Below are positions 8,169-17,039 of a stretch of DNA of 48,407 nt, piece by piece. Source of the stretch: Spirochaetales bacterium (GTDB lineage: Bacteria > Spirochaetota > Spirochaetia > SZUA-6 > DRHE01); contig JAUWZD010000025.1 of the NCBI GenBank assembly GCA_030615505.1, positions 1-48,407 of the forward strand. The letters run 5' to 3'. Every line of letters starts with the position of its first letter. Position 1 is the stretch's first letter. The position numbers and the translations under genes were made by a program. Below the pieces are notes generated by a model, which saw nothing but the letters and a program-made list of their open reading frames with translations, was not told the DNA's origin and did no database searches.

Positions 8169-8915
8169 ATGGAAAAGCTAGATTTTATCTGTCATGTTGG
8201 CTTCGATGAACTCCATGAAATTGGCACAACACTCAAGGAACTTATTTCTATTCTTGACAAAAATGATGTGAAAGAGGCTGTTCTCTCCCCGATTGGAGAA
8301 GGCTGGATCCATAAATTTAAGGAACAGAACAGAAATATTTCGAAAATATCAATAAAGAGCAATTCACGCTTTATTTTTTTCTGCTCTGTAAATCCATGGT
8401 TTGAAGAAGAAGCCCTGAATGAACTTAAAATATGCTTTAAAGAGCTTGGAGCAAAGGGTGTTGTATTTAACACTGTCAGGCAGGGACTCTATATAGATTC
8501 TCCGATGATATTTCCATTTATTGAGATGGCCGAATTATATAAAAAACCGGTTTATTTTTATACAGGCACACCTATATACGGTCTACCACTTAACCTGGCA
8601 AATCTGGCTCTAAAGTACCCGAAAGTACACTTCATTTTAGGAACCATGGGCGCTACGGATTACTGGGGAGATGTAATTCCCTGCGTTCGCATGGCCAATA
8701 ATATATATATTGAAACCTCTTTAAATACTAATGTACCTGCAGTACTGCCCGGCTTTGTAAAAGAATTTGGAGCTGATAAATTATTATTTGGCACTAATTT
8801 TCCGTATTCAAATTACCGGCTGGAATGTGAGAAAATCTTAAAATGCAACTTCAGCCGGGAAGTGAATAAAAATATTTTTAGTTTAAATGCAAAAGAACTT
8901 ATAAGTTTGGATTAA
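8169..8915 (+). CDS. Amidohydrolase_2-fold protein lacking most metal ligands
   Basis: A 248-residue COG2159-type amidohydrolase barrel, clearly paralogous to the next gene. Aligning the two, the first histidine is kept (His9 in ICHVGF), but the other canonical metal and catalytic positions are changed: second His of HxH to Gly11, barrel His to Asn101, FHTGTP to FYTGTP (Tyr131), CHMG to GTMG (Thr159) and FGTDNP to FGTNFP (Asn210). The surrounding structural motifs are retained and the frame is intact, so selection has kept the fold. It is probably a non-catalytic partner or a metal-independent enzyme. AAGGAT lies about 10 bases before the ATG. The gene lies 4 bp before its paralogue. Confidence 0.78.
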   Translation: MEKLDFICHVGFDELHEIGTTLKELISILDKNDVKEAVLSPIGEGWIHKFKEQNRNISKISIKSNSRFIFFCSVNPWFEEEALNELKICFKELGAKGVVFNTVRQGLYIDSPMIFPFIEMAELYKKPVYFYTGTPIYGLPLNLANLALKYPKVHFILGTMGATDYWGDVIPCVRMANNIYIETSLNTNVPAVLPGFVKEFGADKLLFGTNFPYSNYRLECEKILKCNFSREVNKNIFSLNAKELISLD

Positions 8916-8919
8916 ATAA

Positions 8920-9660
8920 ATGATCATAGATATACATGTCCATTTTTGGGAATCTTTTATGAGCTTCAAGTGTCCAAGTATTGAGGAAGTCATAGAGGGA
9001 ATAAAGAGAACCGGGATTGATATAAGCTATTTAAACTCTTTAAGCGGCTTGCTTAAAACCAATCCATCTGAGGATAATAAAAAAATATTTAAAATAACAT
9101 CGCAATACCCGCAGCACTTTCAAGGAGTAGCGGTAGTAAATCCTTACGCTGGAGAAGAAGCAGTCCTCGAGCTTGAAAAATGCTTAAAGGATTATAAATT
9201 TATAGGACTGAAGCTCCATCCCTGGCTCCAGGGCTACTATGCAAGTGCTGATTTTTTGGATCCGATTTTAGATCTATGTAGATCCTATGATGTGCCTGTT
9301 ATGTTTCACACAGGAACTCCACCCTATGCTCAGGTCTTTGAAGTAGCCTGCCAGGCTAAAAAACATCCAAAGGTGCGTTTTATATTCTGCCATATGGGCT
9401 TAAACTATCAATGGCATGATGCTCTTGAGACAGGAAAACAGTATAAAAATAGCTACTTTGATACAAGTGGGATCAGCTACCCGTTTGCAGTTGAAAGAAT
9501 AATAGAGGAAGTCGGTGCTGAACGGGTTATGTTCGGTACGGACAATCCATTCCTCTTCCCCGAGATAGAGCTTTTAAAGATTGAGGATCTCAATCTTTCG
9601 GTAAGTGAAAAAGAGCATATCTTTTATAAAACTGCTACATTGGTTTTTAAACAATTTTAG
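8920..9660 (+). CDS. Metal-dependent amidohydrolase (COG2159 type)
   Basis: A 246-residue amidohydrolase barrel with the full ligand set: DIHVH at the N terminus (His6, His8), KLHPW (His100), FHTGTP (His130), CHMG (His158) and FGTDNP (Asp208). Members hydrolyse or decarboxylate small organic acids, lactones and similar compounds; the substrate here is unknown. It is the last gene of the importer operon and lies 4 bp after its degenerate paralogue, suggesting a heteromeric pair. No good ribosome binding site precedes the ATG, consistent with coupling to the gene before. It converges with the minus-strand UroD-fold gene 11 bp away. Confidence 0.85.
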   Translation: MIIDIHVHFWESFMSFKCPSIEEVIEGIKRTGIDISYLNSLSGLLKTNPSEDNKKIFKITSQYPQHFQGVAVVNPYAGEEAVLELEKCLKDYKFIGLKLHPWLQGYYASADFLDPILDLCRSYDVPVMFHTGTPPYAQVFEVACQAKKHPKVRFIFCHMGLNYQWHDALETGKQYKNSYFDTSGISYPFAVERIIEEVGAERVMFGTDNPFLFPEIELLKIEDLNLSVSEKEHIFYKTATLVFKQF

Positions 9661-9671
9661 ATGCGAAATAC

Positions 9672-10838
9672 TTAATAAGGATTCGCCGCGCTTGCTCGAT
9701 AAAGCTGGTCGATATTCTCCGGAGATGCCTGCGGGGCAACTGAACAGGCAGTAGAGAGAATATATCCGCCGCCGCGCCCAGCCCGCTTGATGAGCCAATC
9801 GGCTTTTCTGTACACATCCTCTTTACTTCCCTTTAACAGCACATTCACAGGATCCAGATTCCCTTTAAGAAATAGTTTTTGTCCGTATTTCTCCATAACC
9901 TCTTCAATTTCTGTATTGCCCAGGGGCGGGGGGTCCATGGTATCAATACCGTCATAGCCGGCCTCGACCATTAAATCGATACGATCCCCGATTGCGCCGC
10001 AGGTATGGACATAGACAGGCAATTCAGTTTCCCTGTGGATGCGATCCACTATATTCTTTTCATAAGGCAAAACAAAGCGCCTGTAAAAATCTTTGGAAAT
10101 AAAGCCTCCTCCGGCAAAGGCCGATGAGACAAGCACAGCATCGATATCTAATCCGGCCTGAAGCCCAGCCAGCTCGGCAGTCCCAAGGCTTAAGCTTTCC
10201 AGCATTTTCTCGCATTTATCCGGACACTCCATCAAAGCGATAAGGGCATCCGTATAGCCCAATAACTCCATCAACTGGGTAAATGGGGAAAAGACCTCGG
10301 ATGAAATGTGAAACCTGTCTTCTGCGATCTTTACCACAATTTTTAGGGTATCCAGCAGATACTCGGGGAAAAAGTCCCTGTTATGTGGTCCGTGAATCTG
10401 GCTGAAGCCATAGGTATAGGGATGATCGATACCGGTTATATCATGAGGTTCAAGATAGAAAAGATCGTCCGGATTTACCTCTTCAAAGGTGGGCATCCTC
10501 TTTTTAGAAAAATTATGCACATTATCATTAAGGGGGCAAACGGAGTAGGAGTTGTCATCCCAATGGATGATGATTTCATTATCTTTCTCTTCCTTCCTCA
10601 AAATATGTTCTTTCCAATCCCTCTGCCTGCCCGGCAGATTAACTAATATGCCGTCAAAATGATATTCTTCAGCCAGCATCTTCAGGGCATCGGCAAAAAA
10701 CTGTGGTGAAAACCAGATCAAATAGGGTTCATAGGGAGTATGTATCATATAATGCCCGAGGGATAGCTGACAGAAGACAGGAACCCGATCCGCCGTCTTG
10801 AGGTTTATGGCAAGCCCAACCCTCTCCTTACCTGTCAT
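9672..10838 (-). CDS. Second UroD-fold predicted methyltransferase
   Basis: A 388-residue UroD-superfamily protein, only distantly similar to the one at 5862-6881 but with the same His-x-Cys...Cys zinc pattern: HTCGA (His278, Cys280) and LSTACSVAP (Cys365). GNLDP and the segment GYDGIDTMDPPPLGN are typical of the methyltransferase side of the family. I chose ATG 10838 because AAGGAGGG lies 4 bases upstream; an in-frame GTG at 10856 would place that site inside the coding region. TATAAT (minus strand, 10865-10870) lies about 26 bases before the start. It is divergent from the isomerase gene at 10976 and probably part of the same pathway. Confidence 0.8.
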   Translation of the reverse strand: MTGKERVGLAINLKTADRVPVFCQLSLGHYMIHTPYEPYLIWFSPQFFADALKMLAEEYHFDGILVNLPGRQRDWKEHILRKEEKDNEIIIHWDDNSYSVCPLNDNVHNFSKKRMPTFEEVNPDDLFYLEPHDITGIDHPYTYGFSQIHGPHNRDFFPEYLLDTLKIVVKIAEDRFHISSEVFSPFTQLMELLGYTDALIALMECPDKCEKMLESLSLGTAELAGLQAGLDIDAVLVSSAFAGGGFISKDFYRRFVLPYEKNIVDRIHRETELPVYVHTCGAIGDRIDLMVEAGYDGIDTMDPPPLGNTEIEEVMEKYGQKLFLKGNLDPVNVLLKGSKEDVYRKADWLIKRAGRGGGYILSTACSVAPQASPENIDQLYRASAANPY

Positions 10839-10910
10839 TATAACCCTCCTTTTCACCTTCGCCTATTATACATTGGACAGCAGGATTTTTGTATTATTCT
10901 TAAAAACATT

Positions 10911-10939
10911 TTGGTTGCGACCGGTAGATATGATATGCT
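10911..10939 (+). promoter_or_regulatory. Candidate sigma-70 promoter for the isomerase-dehydrogenase operon
   Basis: TTGGTT (10911-10916), a 17-bp spacer and TATGCT (10934-10939), about 36 bases before the ATG at 10976. Four of six bases match consensus in each hexamer or better, and spacing is optimal. Confidence 0.45.
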
Positions 10940-10975
10940 AAACTCATAAAAACTGCATATTAACAAGAGGTGCTT

Positions 10976-11821
10976 ATGAAAAAAGGAATTAATTACTGGG
11001 CTTTTCCACCTGAACCGGACGGGTTGCCCATAGACCCTGTTAAAGCTTTGAAAAAGGCAAAAGATTGCGGGTATGATTGCTTCGAATTAACCGTTGAAGC
11101 GGAAGGTGTCATTTCCCTTTCCACGACTCAAACAGTAGCGGAGAAGCTTCGTAAGGAAGCGGAAGATATAGGCATTGACCTTATTACTTTAGCTTCCGGC
11201 CTGGCCTGGGGTGTTTCGCCGACTCATCCTGATGCAAGCGTGAGGGATCAGGCAATAAAGAACTATATAAAAAATTTGGATATCGCTTCCTGGTTGGGTG
11301 TGGAGACTATTCTCTATCTGCCCGGAATGGTTTCTGCAGTGTTTATTCCCGATTTTCCTCCGCAGCCGTATGATAAGGTAGATAAATGGGCAAAGGTGGC
11401 GCTTGGAAAACTAACAGGATATGCTGAAAAGCTTAGTGTAAAGATCGGTGTGGAAAATGTTTGGAACAGATACCTTCTAAGCCCTGTCGAAATGCGGGAT
11501 TTTATTGATTTTTTTAATTCTTCATTTGTAGGTTCCTATTTTGATGTGGGAAATGTAATGCTATACGGACATCCTGAACACTGGCTTGAGATCTTAGGAA
11601 AGAGGATACTTGCCATACACCTTAAGGATTTTAGAATAAATGTCGGGAATCTGGATGGCTTCGTGGATTTGCTTTCAGGCGATGTCGACTTTGAAGCGGT
11701 TATGAAAAAATGCGAAAAGATCGGATACAAAGGTGCTTTTACGGCTGAAATTGTTCCTGGTGTTCCGGGATGTGTGGAGAAAGCGCTATCTGCGATGAAA
11801 ATAATTGAAAAAAATAGATAA
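10976..11821 (+). CDS. Sugar phosphate isomerase/epimerase (AP endonuclease 2 fold)
   Basis: A 281-residue xylose-isomerase-like TIM barrel of COG1082. Typical elements are the opening KKGINYWAFP, the strand KIGVENVWNRYLLSP with a metal-binding Glu, SYFDVGNVMLYGHPEHW with an Asp and His, the IHLKDFR strand and a terminal AEIVPG with the last acidic ligand. Relatives epimerise ketoses at C3 or isomerise hexulose phosphates (UlaE-like). The start at ATG 10976 is preceded by AAGAGG at 5 bases; the GTG at 10970 overlaps that site. It leads a three-gene operon with a dehydrogenase and a DUF4432 protein, a combination seen in pathways that oxidise and epimerise unusual sugars. Confidence 0.85.
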   Translation: MKKGINYWAFPPEPDGLPIDPVKALKKAKDCGYDCFELTVEAEGVISLSTTQTVAEKLRKEAEDIGIDLITLASGLAWGVSPTHPDASVRDQAIKNYIKNLDIASWLGVETILYLPGMVSAVFIPDFPPQPYDKVDKWAKVALGKLTGYAEKLSVKIGVENVWNRYLLSPVEMRDFIDFFNSSFVGSYFDVGNVMLYGHPEHWLEILGKRILAIHLKDFRINVGNLDGFVDLLSGDVDFEAVMKKCEKIGYKGAFTAEIVPGVPGCVEKALSAMKIIEKNR

Positions 11822-11832
11822 GGAGAATAGCT

Positions 11833-12849
11833 ATGGTAAGAGTTGCATTATGCGGTTTAGGATTTATGGGCAAAACTCATCTCGGCGTTTACTCGAGGTT
11901 AAAGAATGTCGAAGTAACTTCGCTTTATGATATTAACCCGGAAGCTTTGGACATTAAGAGTCTTGATGCAGGGGGGAATATAGAAACCTCCGGTGGAGCA
12001 ATCGATTTAAGCGGTGTAAAGCGATATACCGAGTATTCAGCCATGCTTAAATACGGGGGATTTGATTATATCGATATCTGCCTGCCTACCTATTTTCACG
12101 CAGAATATTCAATACAGGCCCTGGATACCGGCTACCATGTGTTTTGCGAAAAGCCCATTGCACTGGATGAGAAAAGCTCCGAAGAGGTTTTAGAAAAGGT
12201 TGAAAAAACCGGACGTCTTTTTAGTGTGGGCCAGTGCCTGAGATTCTGGCCTGCTTATGTGGAAAGCAAAAAACTGATCGACAGCGGGCAATACGGTAAG
12301 GTACGCTATGCGGAGTTTGCCAGGTTCTCAAGCCACCCTGATTGGGCATGGGACAACTGGATTTTTGACAGTTCCAGATCCGGTCAGGCCGCCCTTGACC
12401 TTCATATTCATGATGTTGACCTCATACTCTCACATTTCGGTTTTCCCCAAAGTGTGCGCTCTTCCGGTGTTGTAGAAGATGACGGAGGTATTTCCCAGAT
12501 AAGCACCGTTTATTTTTATGATAACCTGACGGCAGCATCTTCCGGCGGATGGATATGTTCATCTTCATTCGGATTCAATATGCGGGCTTTTTATATTCTT
12601 GAAGGAGCAACAATAGAGCTTGATTTCTCCAAAGACCCGGTAGTAAGCGTCAGCCCCGAGGGTAAAGAGAAATATTCCCTGGGTTTGCCTGACGGCGATG
12701 GGTACTATTACGAACTTAAAGACTTTGTAGCAGGCATCGAAAAGGGCAGGCTTTCCGGAATTGTCACTGCAAGATCCGCAGCAGACTCCGTTAAGCTTTG
12801 TTATGCTGAGATTCGCTCCGTAAAAGAAGGGAAGGAAATAGAAATATGA
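11833..12849 (+). CDS. Gfo/Idh/MocA-family NAD(P)-dependent dehydrogenase
   Basis: A 338-residue oxidoreductase. The Rossmann N terminus reads VALCGLGFMGKTHL, with an acidic residue after the second strand (YDIN). The family motif is CEKPIAL (Lys107, the catalytic Lys), and a downstream LDLHIHDVDLIL segment holds the His/Asp of the active site. Such enzymes oxidise hydroxyl groups of sugars or inositols to ketones. AAGGAG precedes the start by 7 bases, 11 bp after the isomerase stop, and its stop overlaps the next start as ATGA. The exact substrate cannot be read from sequence. Confidence 0.9.
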   Translation: MVRVALCGLGFMGKTHLGVYSRLKNVEVTSLYDINPEALDIKSLDAGGNIETSGGAIDLSGVKRYTEYSAMLKYGGFDYIDICLPTYFHAEYSIQALDTGYHVFCEKPIALDEKSSEEVLEKVEKTGRLFSVGQCLRFWPAYVESKKLIDSGQYGKVRYAEFARFSSHPDWAWDNWIFDSSRSGQAALDLHIHDVDLILSHFGFPQSVRSSGVVEDDGGISQISTVYFYDNLTAASSGGWICSSSFGFNMRAFYILEGATIELDFSKDPVVSVSPEGKEKYSLGLPDGDGYYYELKDFVAGIEKGRLSGIVTARSAADSVKLCYAEIRSVKEGKEIEI

Positions 12850-13928
12850 AAATATCGAGTAAAATCTATACTCATGATGAATTAAAAAAGCGTATAGGTA
12901 ATATCGCCCAGCTCGGAGGCACCTTCCATTATGAACTGACCGAAGGCAGGGCTAAGGGAACCAAAGCCATCGATTGTAACACAGGCGGCGGATTTCATTT
13001 TACCATCATCCCGGACAGAGGACTGGACATATCACGAGCATACTATAGGGGAATTAATCTGGTCTACCTCACACCTAATGGGGAGGTTCATCCATCCTAT
13101 TACGATAGCAGCAGGTTTGAATGGCTGCGCTCATTCTTCGCAGGCCTTCTGACCACATGCGGCTTGACCTACCTGGGCCAACCCGGAAGAGACGGAGATG
13201 AGGATCTCGGGCTTCATGGGCGATACTCAAACACACCTGCTAAGCGAGTCTGCGATCTTTCCCGCTGGGAAAAGGATAATTATAAAATTGAAGTGACAGG
13301 GATTATTGAAGAATGCTCATTATTCGGGCCCAAATTGCGATTGGAGCGAAAAATATGCTCAATAATGGGCGGTAAATATCTAACTATATATGATCGAATT
13401 GAAAACTTTGGATATAATGATTCCCCGTTTACCATTCTATACCATATCAATCCCGGTTTTCCCCTGCTCAACGATAATACATATCTTGTTGTCTCAGCCA
13501 AAAGTGCTGAACCCTATGACGAACATTCTGAAAGAAATATGGAGAATCTTAAGAGCTTCTCCGGACCGCAGCCGGGTTTTCGGGAACAGAATTTCCTGCA
13601 TTCCATGGTAGGCGATAAAGACAATTACGGTTATGCTGCAGTGATAAATCCTGACCTGGCCGGGGGCCTCGGCTTATATATTAAATACAAAATCGACGCC
13701 CTCCCCTACCTCTCTGAGTGGAAAATGCTGGCTGAGGGAGATTATGTAGTGGGCATCGAGCCCTGCAACACGCAATGTCTAAACCGTGCCGCACTGCGGG
13801 AAAAAAATATGCTGCCCTTCCTGAAGCCCGGCGAAATCTACGAAACCTGCCTGGAAATCGGTGTTCTCGATGGAAATGAAGAGATAAAAGCCTTTGAGCA
13901 AAATGTGGTGAGTCTTATTAAGGCTTAA
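12846..13928 (+). CDS. DUF4432 (aldose-1-epimerase-like) protein
   Basis: A 360-residue protein of the DUF4432 family, a beta-sandwich related to galactose mutarotases. Recognisable parts are the GGFHFTIIPDRGLDISRAYY strand pair, GLTYLGQPGRDGDEDLGLHG with the putative catalytic His, a central YHINPGFP and GIEPCNTQCLNR near the end. These proteins are thought to bind or epimerise sugars next to catabolic dehydrogenases; a direct reaction has not been assigned here. Its start overlaps the dehydrogenase stop by 4 bp, so the pair is translationally coupled. The 186 bp after it hold a short hairpin (ATCCG...CGGAT) but no gene. Confidence 0.85.
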   Translation: MKISSKIYTHDELKKRIGNIAQLGGTFHYELTEGRAKGTKAIDCNTGGGFHFTIIPDRGLDISRAYYRGINLVYLTPNGEVHPSYYDSSRFEWLRSFFAGLLTTCGLTYLGQPGRDGDEDLGLHGRYSNTPAKRVCDLSRWEKDNYKIEVTGIIEECSLFGPKLRLERKICSIMGGKYLTIYDRIENFGYNDSPFTILYHINPGFPLLNDNTYLVVSAKSAEPYDEHSERNMENLKSFSGPQPGFREQNFLHSMVGDKDNYGYAAVINPDLAGGLGLYIKYKIDALPYLSEWKMLAEGDYVVGIEPCNTQCLNRAALREKNMLPFLKPGEIYETCLEIGVLDGNEEIKAFEQNVVSLIKA

Positions 13929-14053
13929 ATTATTCTGCGCATTAATATCCGCCCTCTGTCGGATGAGAAACTCACAGGTATCCGTGCTTCCGCCTTTATA
14001 ATTCAATAATAAGCCTTTTGACGAAGACGTTAAGTGGAGCGATTTTAATAATC

Positions 14054-14082
14054 TTGATTGATAGACTATTTTTTAGTAATTT
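14054..14082 (+). promoter_or_regulatory. Possible promoter of htpG
   Basis: TTGATT (14054-14059), 17-bp spacer and TAATTT (14077-14082), 33 bases before the htpG ATG. No CIRCE inverted repeat is visible, so HrcA control is not supported. Confidence 0.35.
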
Positions 14083-14114
14083 TCTTATATTCATAGATTT
14101 CTAAGGAGATAAGC

Positions 14115-15992
14115 ATGGGAAAACGGAAGTTTAAAACAGAAGTCAACAGGCTGCTTCATCTTATTATACATTCTCTCTACTCTCACCCCGAAATCTTTTT
14201 AAGGGAACTCATCTCCAATGCTTCGGACGCCTTAGACCGGCTGAAATATCTGACCCTCATTGACGATGATTTTAAGGGGTTTGCCTTTATCCCCAAAATA
14301 GAGATCAGGTTTGACGGTAATAATAAATCCTTTATTTCAGTTACCGATACCGGTATCGGAATGAACGGAGATGAGCTTGAAAAGGAACTGGGCACCATCG
14401 CCAGCTCGGGCACCAGGCATTTCATGGACTCCATAAGCGGAGATGTGAAATTAGATTCCAATCTGATCGGTCAATTCGGGATAGGCTTTTATTCCTCATT
14501 CATGGTGGCTGATACGGTTGATGTGATCAGCAAAAAAGCCGGTGAGAATAAGGCCTACAGATGGCACAGCAATGGTAAGGGAATGTATGAAATAAGTGAA
14601 ACGGAACAGAAAATGAATGGGACTACCGTGACACTGAACTTAAACGAAACGGGGAAACAGTTCGCAAATCGCTGGCAGATTGAACAGATTATCAAAAAAT
14701 ATTCCAATCATATTGCCTTCCCGATTTATTTGCACTATGAAGACAAACGCTTTGAAGGGGAAGGGGAGAAACGAAAGGAGACCAGGGAACCGAAAGTCGA
14801 ACAGATAAACTCCGCCTCAGCCCTTTGGAAACGTCTAAAATCAGAGCTGACCGATGAGGATTATAATGAGTTCTACAGAACAATTTCTCATGATACGGAA
14901 GATCCCCTGCACACGATGCACACCCATGCTGAGGGCAACTTAGAATACACTACCCTCTTTTATATTCCAAAGAAGGCTCCTTTTGATCTCTTTCATTTCA
15001 ATTACCAGCCTGGAGTAAAGCTATATGTAAAACGGGTGTTTATTACGGATGATGAGAAGGAGCTTCTGCCCACCTATCTTCGCTTCATACAGGGAATCAT
15101 CGATTCAGAAGATCTTCCATTGAATATAAGCCGGGAGATGCTTCAGCAGAACAAAATCCTATCCGGCATCCGGACAACAGCTGTGAAAAAAATCCTGGGA
15201 GAGCTGGAAAAAATGGCTAAAAATACTCCGGACAAGTATGAAACATTTTACAAGGAGTTCGGTATACCCATAAAGGAAGGACTGTACCAGGACTTCTCAA
15301 ACAGGGAAAACCTTTTAGAACTGGTTCGTTTCAAATCAAGCACTGAAAAGGGCTTTACAAATTTACACTCCTATAAAGAGCGGATGCACAGCGATCAGAA
15401 GGCTATCTATTATATAACCGGAGAAAAAGAACAGAACTTGAGGTCTTCTCCCCTGCTGGAGGCCTATAATGAAAAGGGCATAGAAGTTCTGATCATGGAC
15501 GATGAAATAGATGAAATAGTAGTTCCCGCCATTGGGAAATATAAGGATGTGGAATTAAAAGCTGTTAACCGCAGCAGCACTTCTGAGGATATTAAGACTG
15601 AAAAAGATAAAAAGGATGAGAAGGAGATAAAACCCCTGATTAAGAAGATCAAGGATATTCTGGGGGATGAGGTTAAGGATGTAAGGGCCAGTACTCGTTT
15701 GAGTGATTCTCCCTCCTGCATCGTAATGGATGAGAATGACCCGACTCTCCAGATGCAGCACCTTTTTAAAGCCATGGGCCAAAAAAATTTACCGGAAATA
15801 AAACCGATATTAGAGATCAATCCCAGGCATGAAATTGTTAAGAAATTGCAAAACACCGATGATAAAGAAATGGCTGAAGATATCAGCCGGCTGCTCTTTG
15901 AACAAGCTCTCCTGGTTGAGGGAGGAGAAGTGAAGAATCCTTCTCTGTTTGCCGGAAGGTTGAACAGAATTATTGCCAAAGCTCTAATGTGA
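14115..15992 (+). CDS. htpG: Molecular chaperone HtpG (bacterial Hsp90)
   Basis: A 625-residue Hsp90, normal for HtpG, an ATP-driven cytoplasmic dimeric chaperone. The GHKL ATPase domain opens with LLHLIIHSLYSHPEIFLREL and contains ELISNASDALD, the ATP-binding DTGIGM, GTIASSGT and GQFGIGFYSSF, followed by the middle domain with its catalytic-loop region PLNISREMLQQN and a charged stretch before the C-terminal dimerisation domain. AAGGAG is 7 bases before ATG 14115. It is a single gene with a 186-bp upstream region. No anomaly is visible. Confidence 0.98.
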   Translation: MGKRKFKTEVNRLLHLIIHSLYSHPEIFLRELISNASDALDRLKYLTLIDDDFKGFAFIPKIEIRFDGNNKSFISVTDTGIGMNGDELEKELGTIASSGTRHFMDSISGDVKLDSNLIGQFGIGFYSSFMVADTVDVISKKAGENKAYRWHSNGKGMYEISETEQKMNGTTVTLNLNETGKQFANRWQIEQIIKKYSNHIAFPIYLHYEDKRFEGEGEKRKETREPKVEQINSASALWKRLKSELTDEDYNEFYRTISHDTEDPLHTMHTHAEGNLEYTTLFYIPKKAPFDLFHFNYQPGVKLYVKRVFITDDEKELLPTYLRFIQGIIDSEDLPLNISREMLQQNKILSGIRTTAVKKILGELEKMAKNTPDKYETFYKEFGIPIKEGLYQDFSNRENLLELVRFKSSTEKGFTNLHSYKERMHSDQKAIYYITGEKEQNLRSSPLLEAYNEKGIEVLIMDDEIDEIVVPAIGKYKDVELKAVNRSSTSEDIKTEKDKKDEKEIKPLIKKIKDILGDEVKDVRASTRLSDSPSCIVMDENDPTLQMQHLFKAMGQKNLPEIKPILEINPRHEIVKKLQNTDDKEMAEDISRLLFEQALLVEGGEVKNPSLFAGRLNRIIAKALM

Positions 15993-16067
15993 AGTTGAGA
16001 GGGTGATTATATCAGCCTAAGAGTTTGGCAGGCAGTTTTTATAACTTTAATATTCCCTCTACTTTCA

Positions 16068-17024
16068 GTGGATGCTGAAGCGAAGTATCTTCTTAGTGCG
16101 AAGGGTCCATTGGTTACAAAGAACCTCTACTCATATTATCTTCCATTTATAAACCTTGTACCTGAAAGCGCTAAAACTTTAGGTGCTAAGATTGTTCGGA
16201 TTACCATAGCAGACGGTTACGCCAACACTTTCCGCTGGGACTTAGGCTTGCTTATTGAAGGCTTCATAATCGATACGGATTTAGAGATTAATCATGTATC
16301 CGTAGATATTGATTATGGTGTAGTCCGGCACATCGATTTAGGGGCTTCTTTTTCCTATACCGTTCAGTACGGGGGAGTACTTGACCCGCTGCTTCAGGCA
16401 TACCATAAATTATTCGGATTTCGCAATCAGGATCGTGAATATGTAGAGGATAACCGCTTCCGCTTGTATGTGGAAAATGAAAACGGCGTTTGGATAGACT
16501 TAAGTGAACCGGTTTATGGGTTTGGAGACATTACATTAAAAGGAAAGATCAATATATTCAATCTCAGGGAGTATGGATTCTACCTGGCGGTGCAGCCGGC
16601 AGTTAAAATCCCTGTCGGCAACAGGAGCGCCTTGTTATCCAGTGGTAAGACTGATTTTGCTTTAAACCTTCTGGCAGAAAAACTGCTCTATAAATTCGTT
16701 CTCTATCTCAACTGCGGCTGGATGCATTTAGGCAAGCCTGATGATCTTAGCATATTCGGCTTTAACTGCGAGTTATTCAGCTATGCTTTTGCAGTAGAAT
16801 GGATTCTATCTAGAGCGTGGTCTCTCTATGCTCAAATAGACGGCAATACCAGTCCTTATTCAAGCGAACATAAATGGCTCGATAAACACTCATCCACAAT
16901 CAATCTCGGGTTTAAAACACGGCTTTCAGATAAATATTTATTGCAAATCAGTTTCGCTGAGGAATTTTTTTCTTTTGCCACTACGGATATATCCCTTCAG
17001 GCAGCGCTTTCTTATAAGTTTTAG
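16068..17024 (+). CDS. DUF3187-like outer-membrane-type protein
   Basis: About 318 residues with alternating hydrophobic/aromatic strands ending in an aromatic residue (LQAALSYKF), the pattern of an outer-membrane beta-barrel, and similar in layout to DUF3187 proteins (GPL at the start, repeated barrel strands, AVKIPVGN). The only ordinary start is GTG 16068, which gives no signal peptide. The frame, however, is open back to 15999, and codons 16011-16067 encode a textbook signal peptide (RVWQAVFITLIFPLLSVDAEA) preceded by GAGAGGGTG, a good ribosome binding site 7 bases before an ATC codon. The true start may therefore be a non-standard ATC at 16011, or one base was lost. It lies directly after htpG. 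Confidence 0.65.
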   Translation: MDAEAKYLLSAKGPLVTKNLYSYYLPFINLVPESAKTLGAKIVRITIADGYANTFRWDLGLLIEGFIIDTDLEINHVSVDIDYGVVRHIDLGASFSYTVQYGGVLDPLLQAYHKLFGFRNQDREYVEDNRFRLYVENENGVWIDLSEPVYGFGDITLKGKINIFNLREYGFYLAVQPAVKIPVGNRSALLSSGKTDFALNLLAEKLLYKFVLYLNCGWMHLGKPDDLSIFGFNCELFSYAFAVEWILSRAWSLYAQIDGNTSPYSSEHKWLDKHSSTINLGFKTRLSDKYLLQISFAEEFFSFATTDISLQAALSYKF

Positions 17025-17039
17025 AACCATTCCCTACAC

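Noticed and set aside
14040-14114. CIRCE/HrcA operator upstream of htpG.
   Set aside because: No TTAGCACTC-type inverted repeat is present.
15464-15979. A 171-codon Ser/Ile-rich frame antisense to htpG.
   Set aside because: Typical antisense shadow of a conserved gene; no start signal and biased composition.
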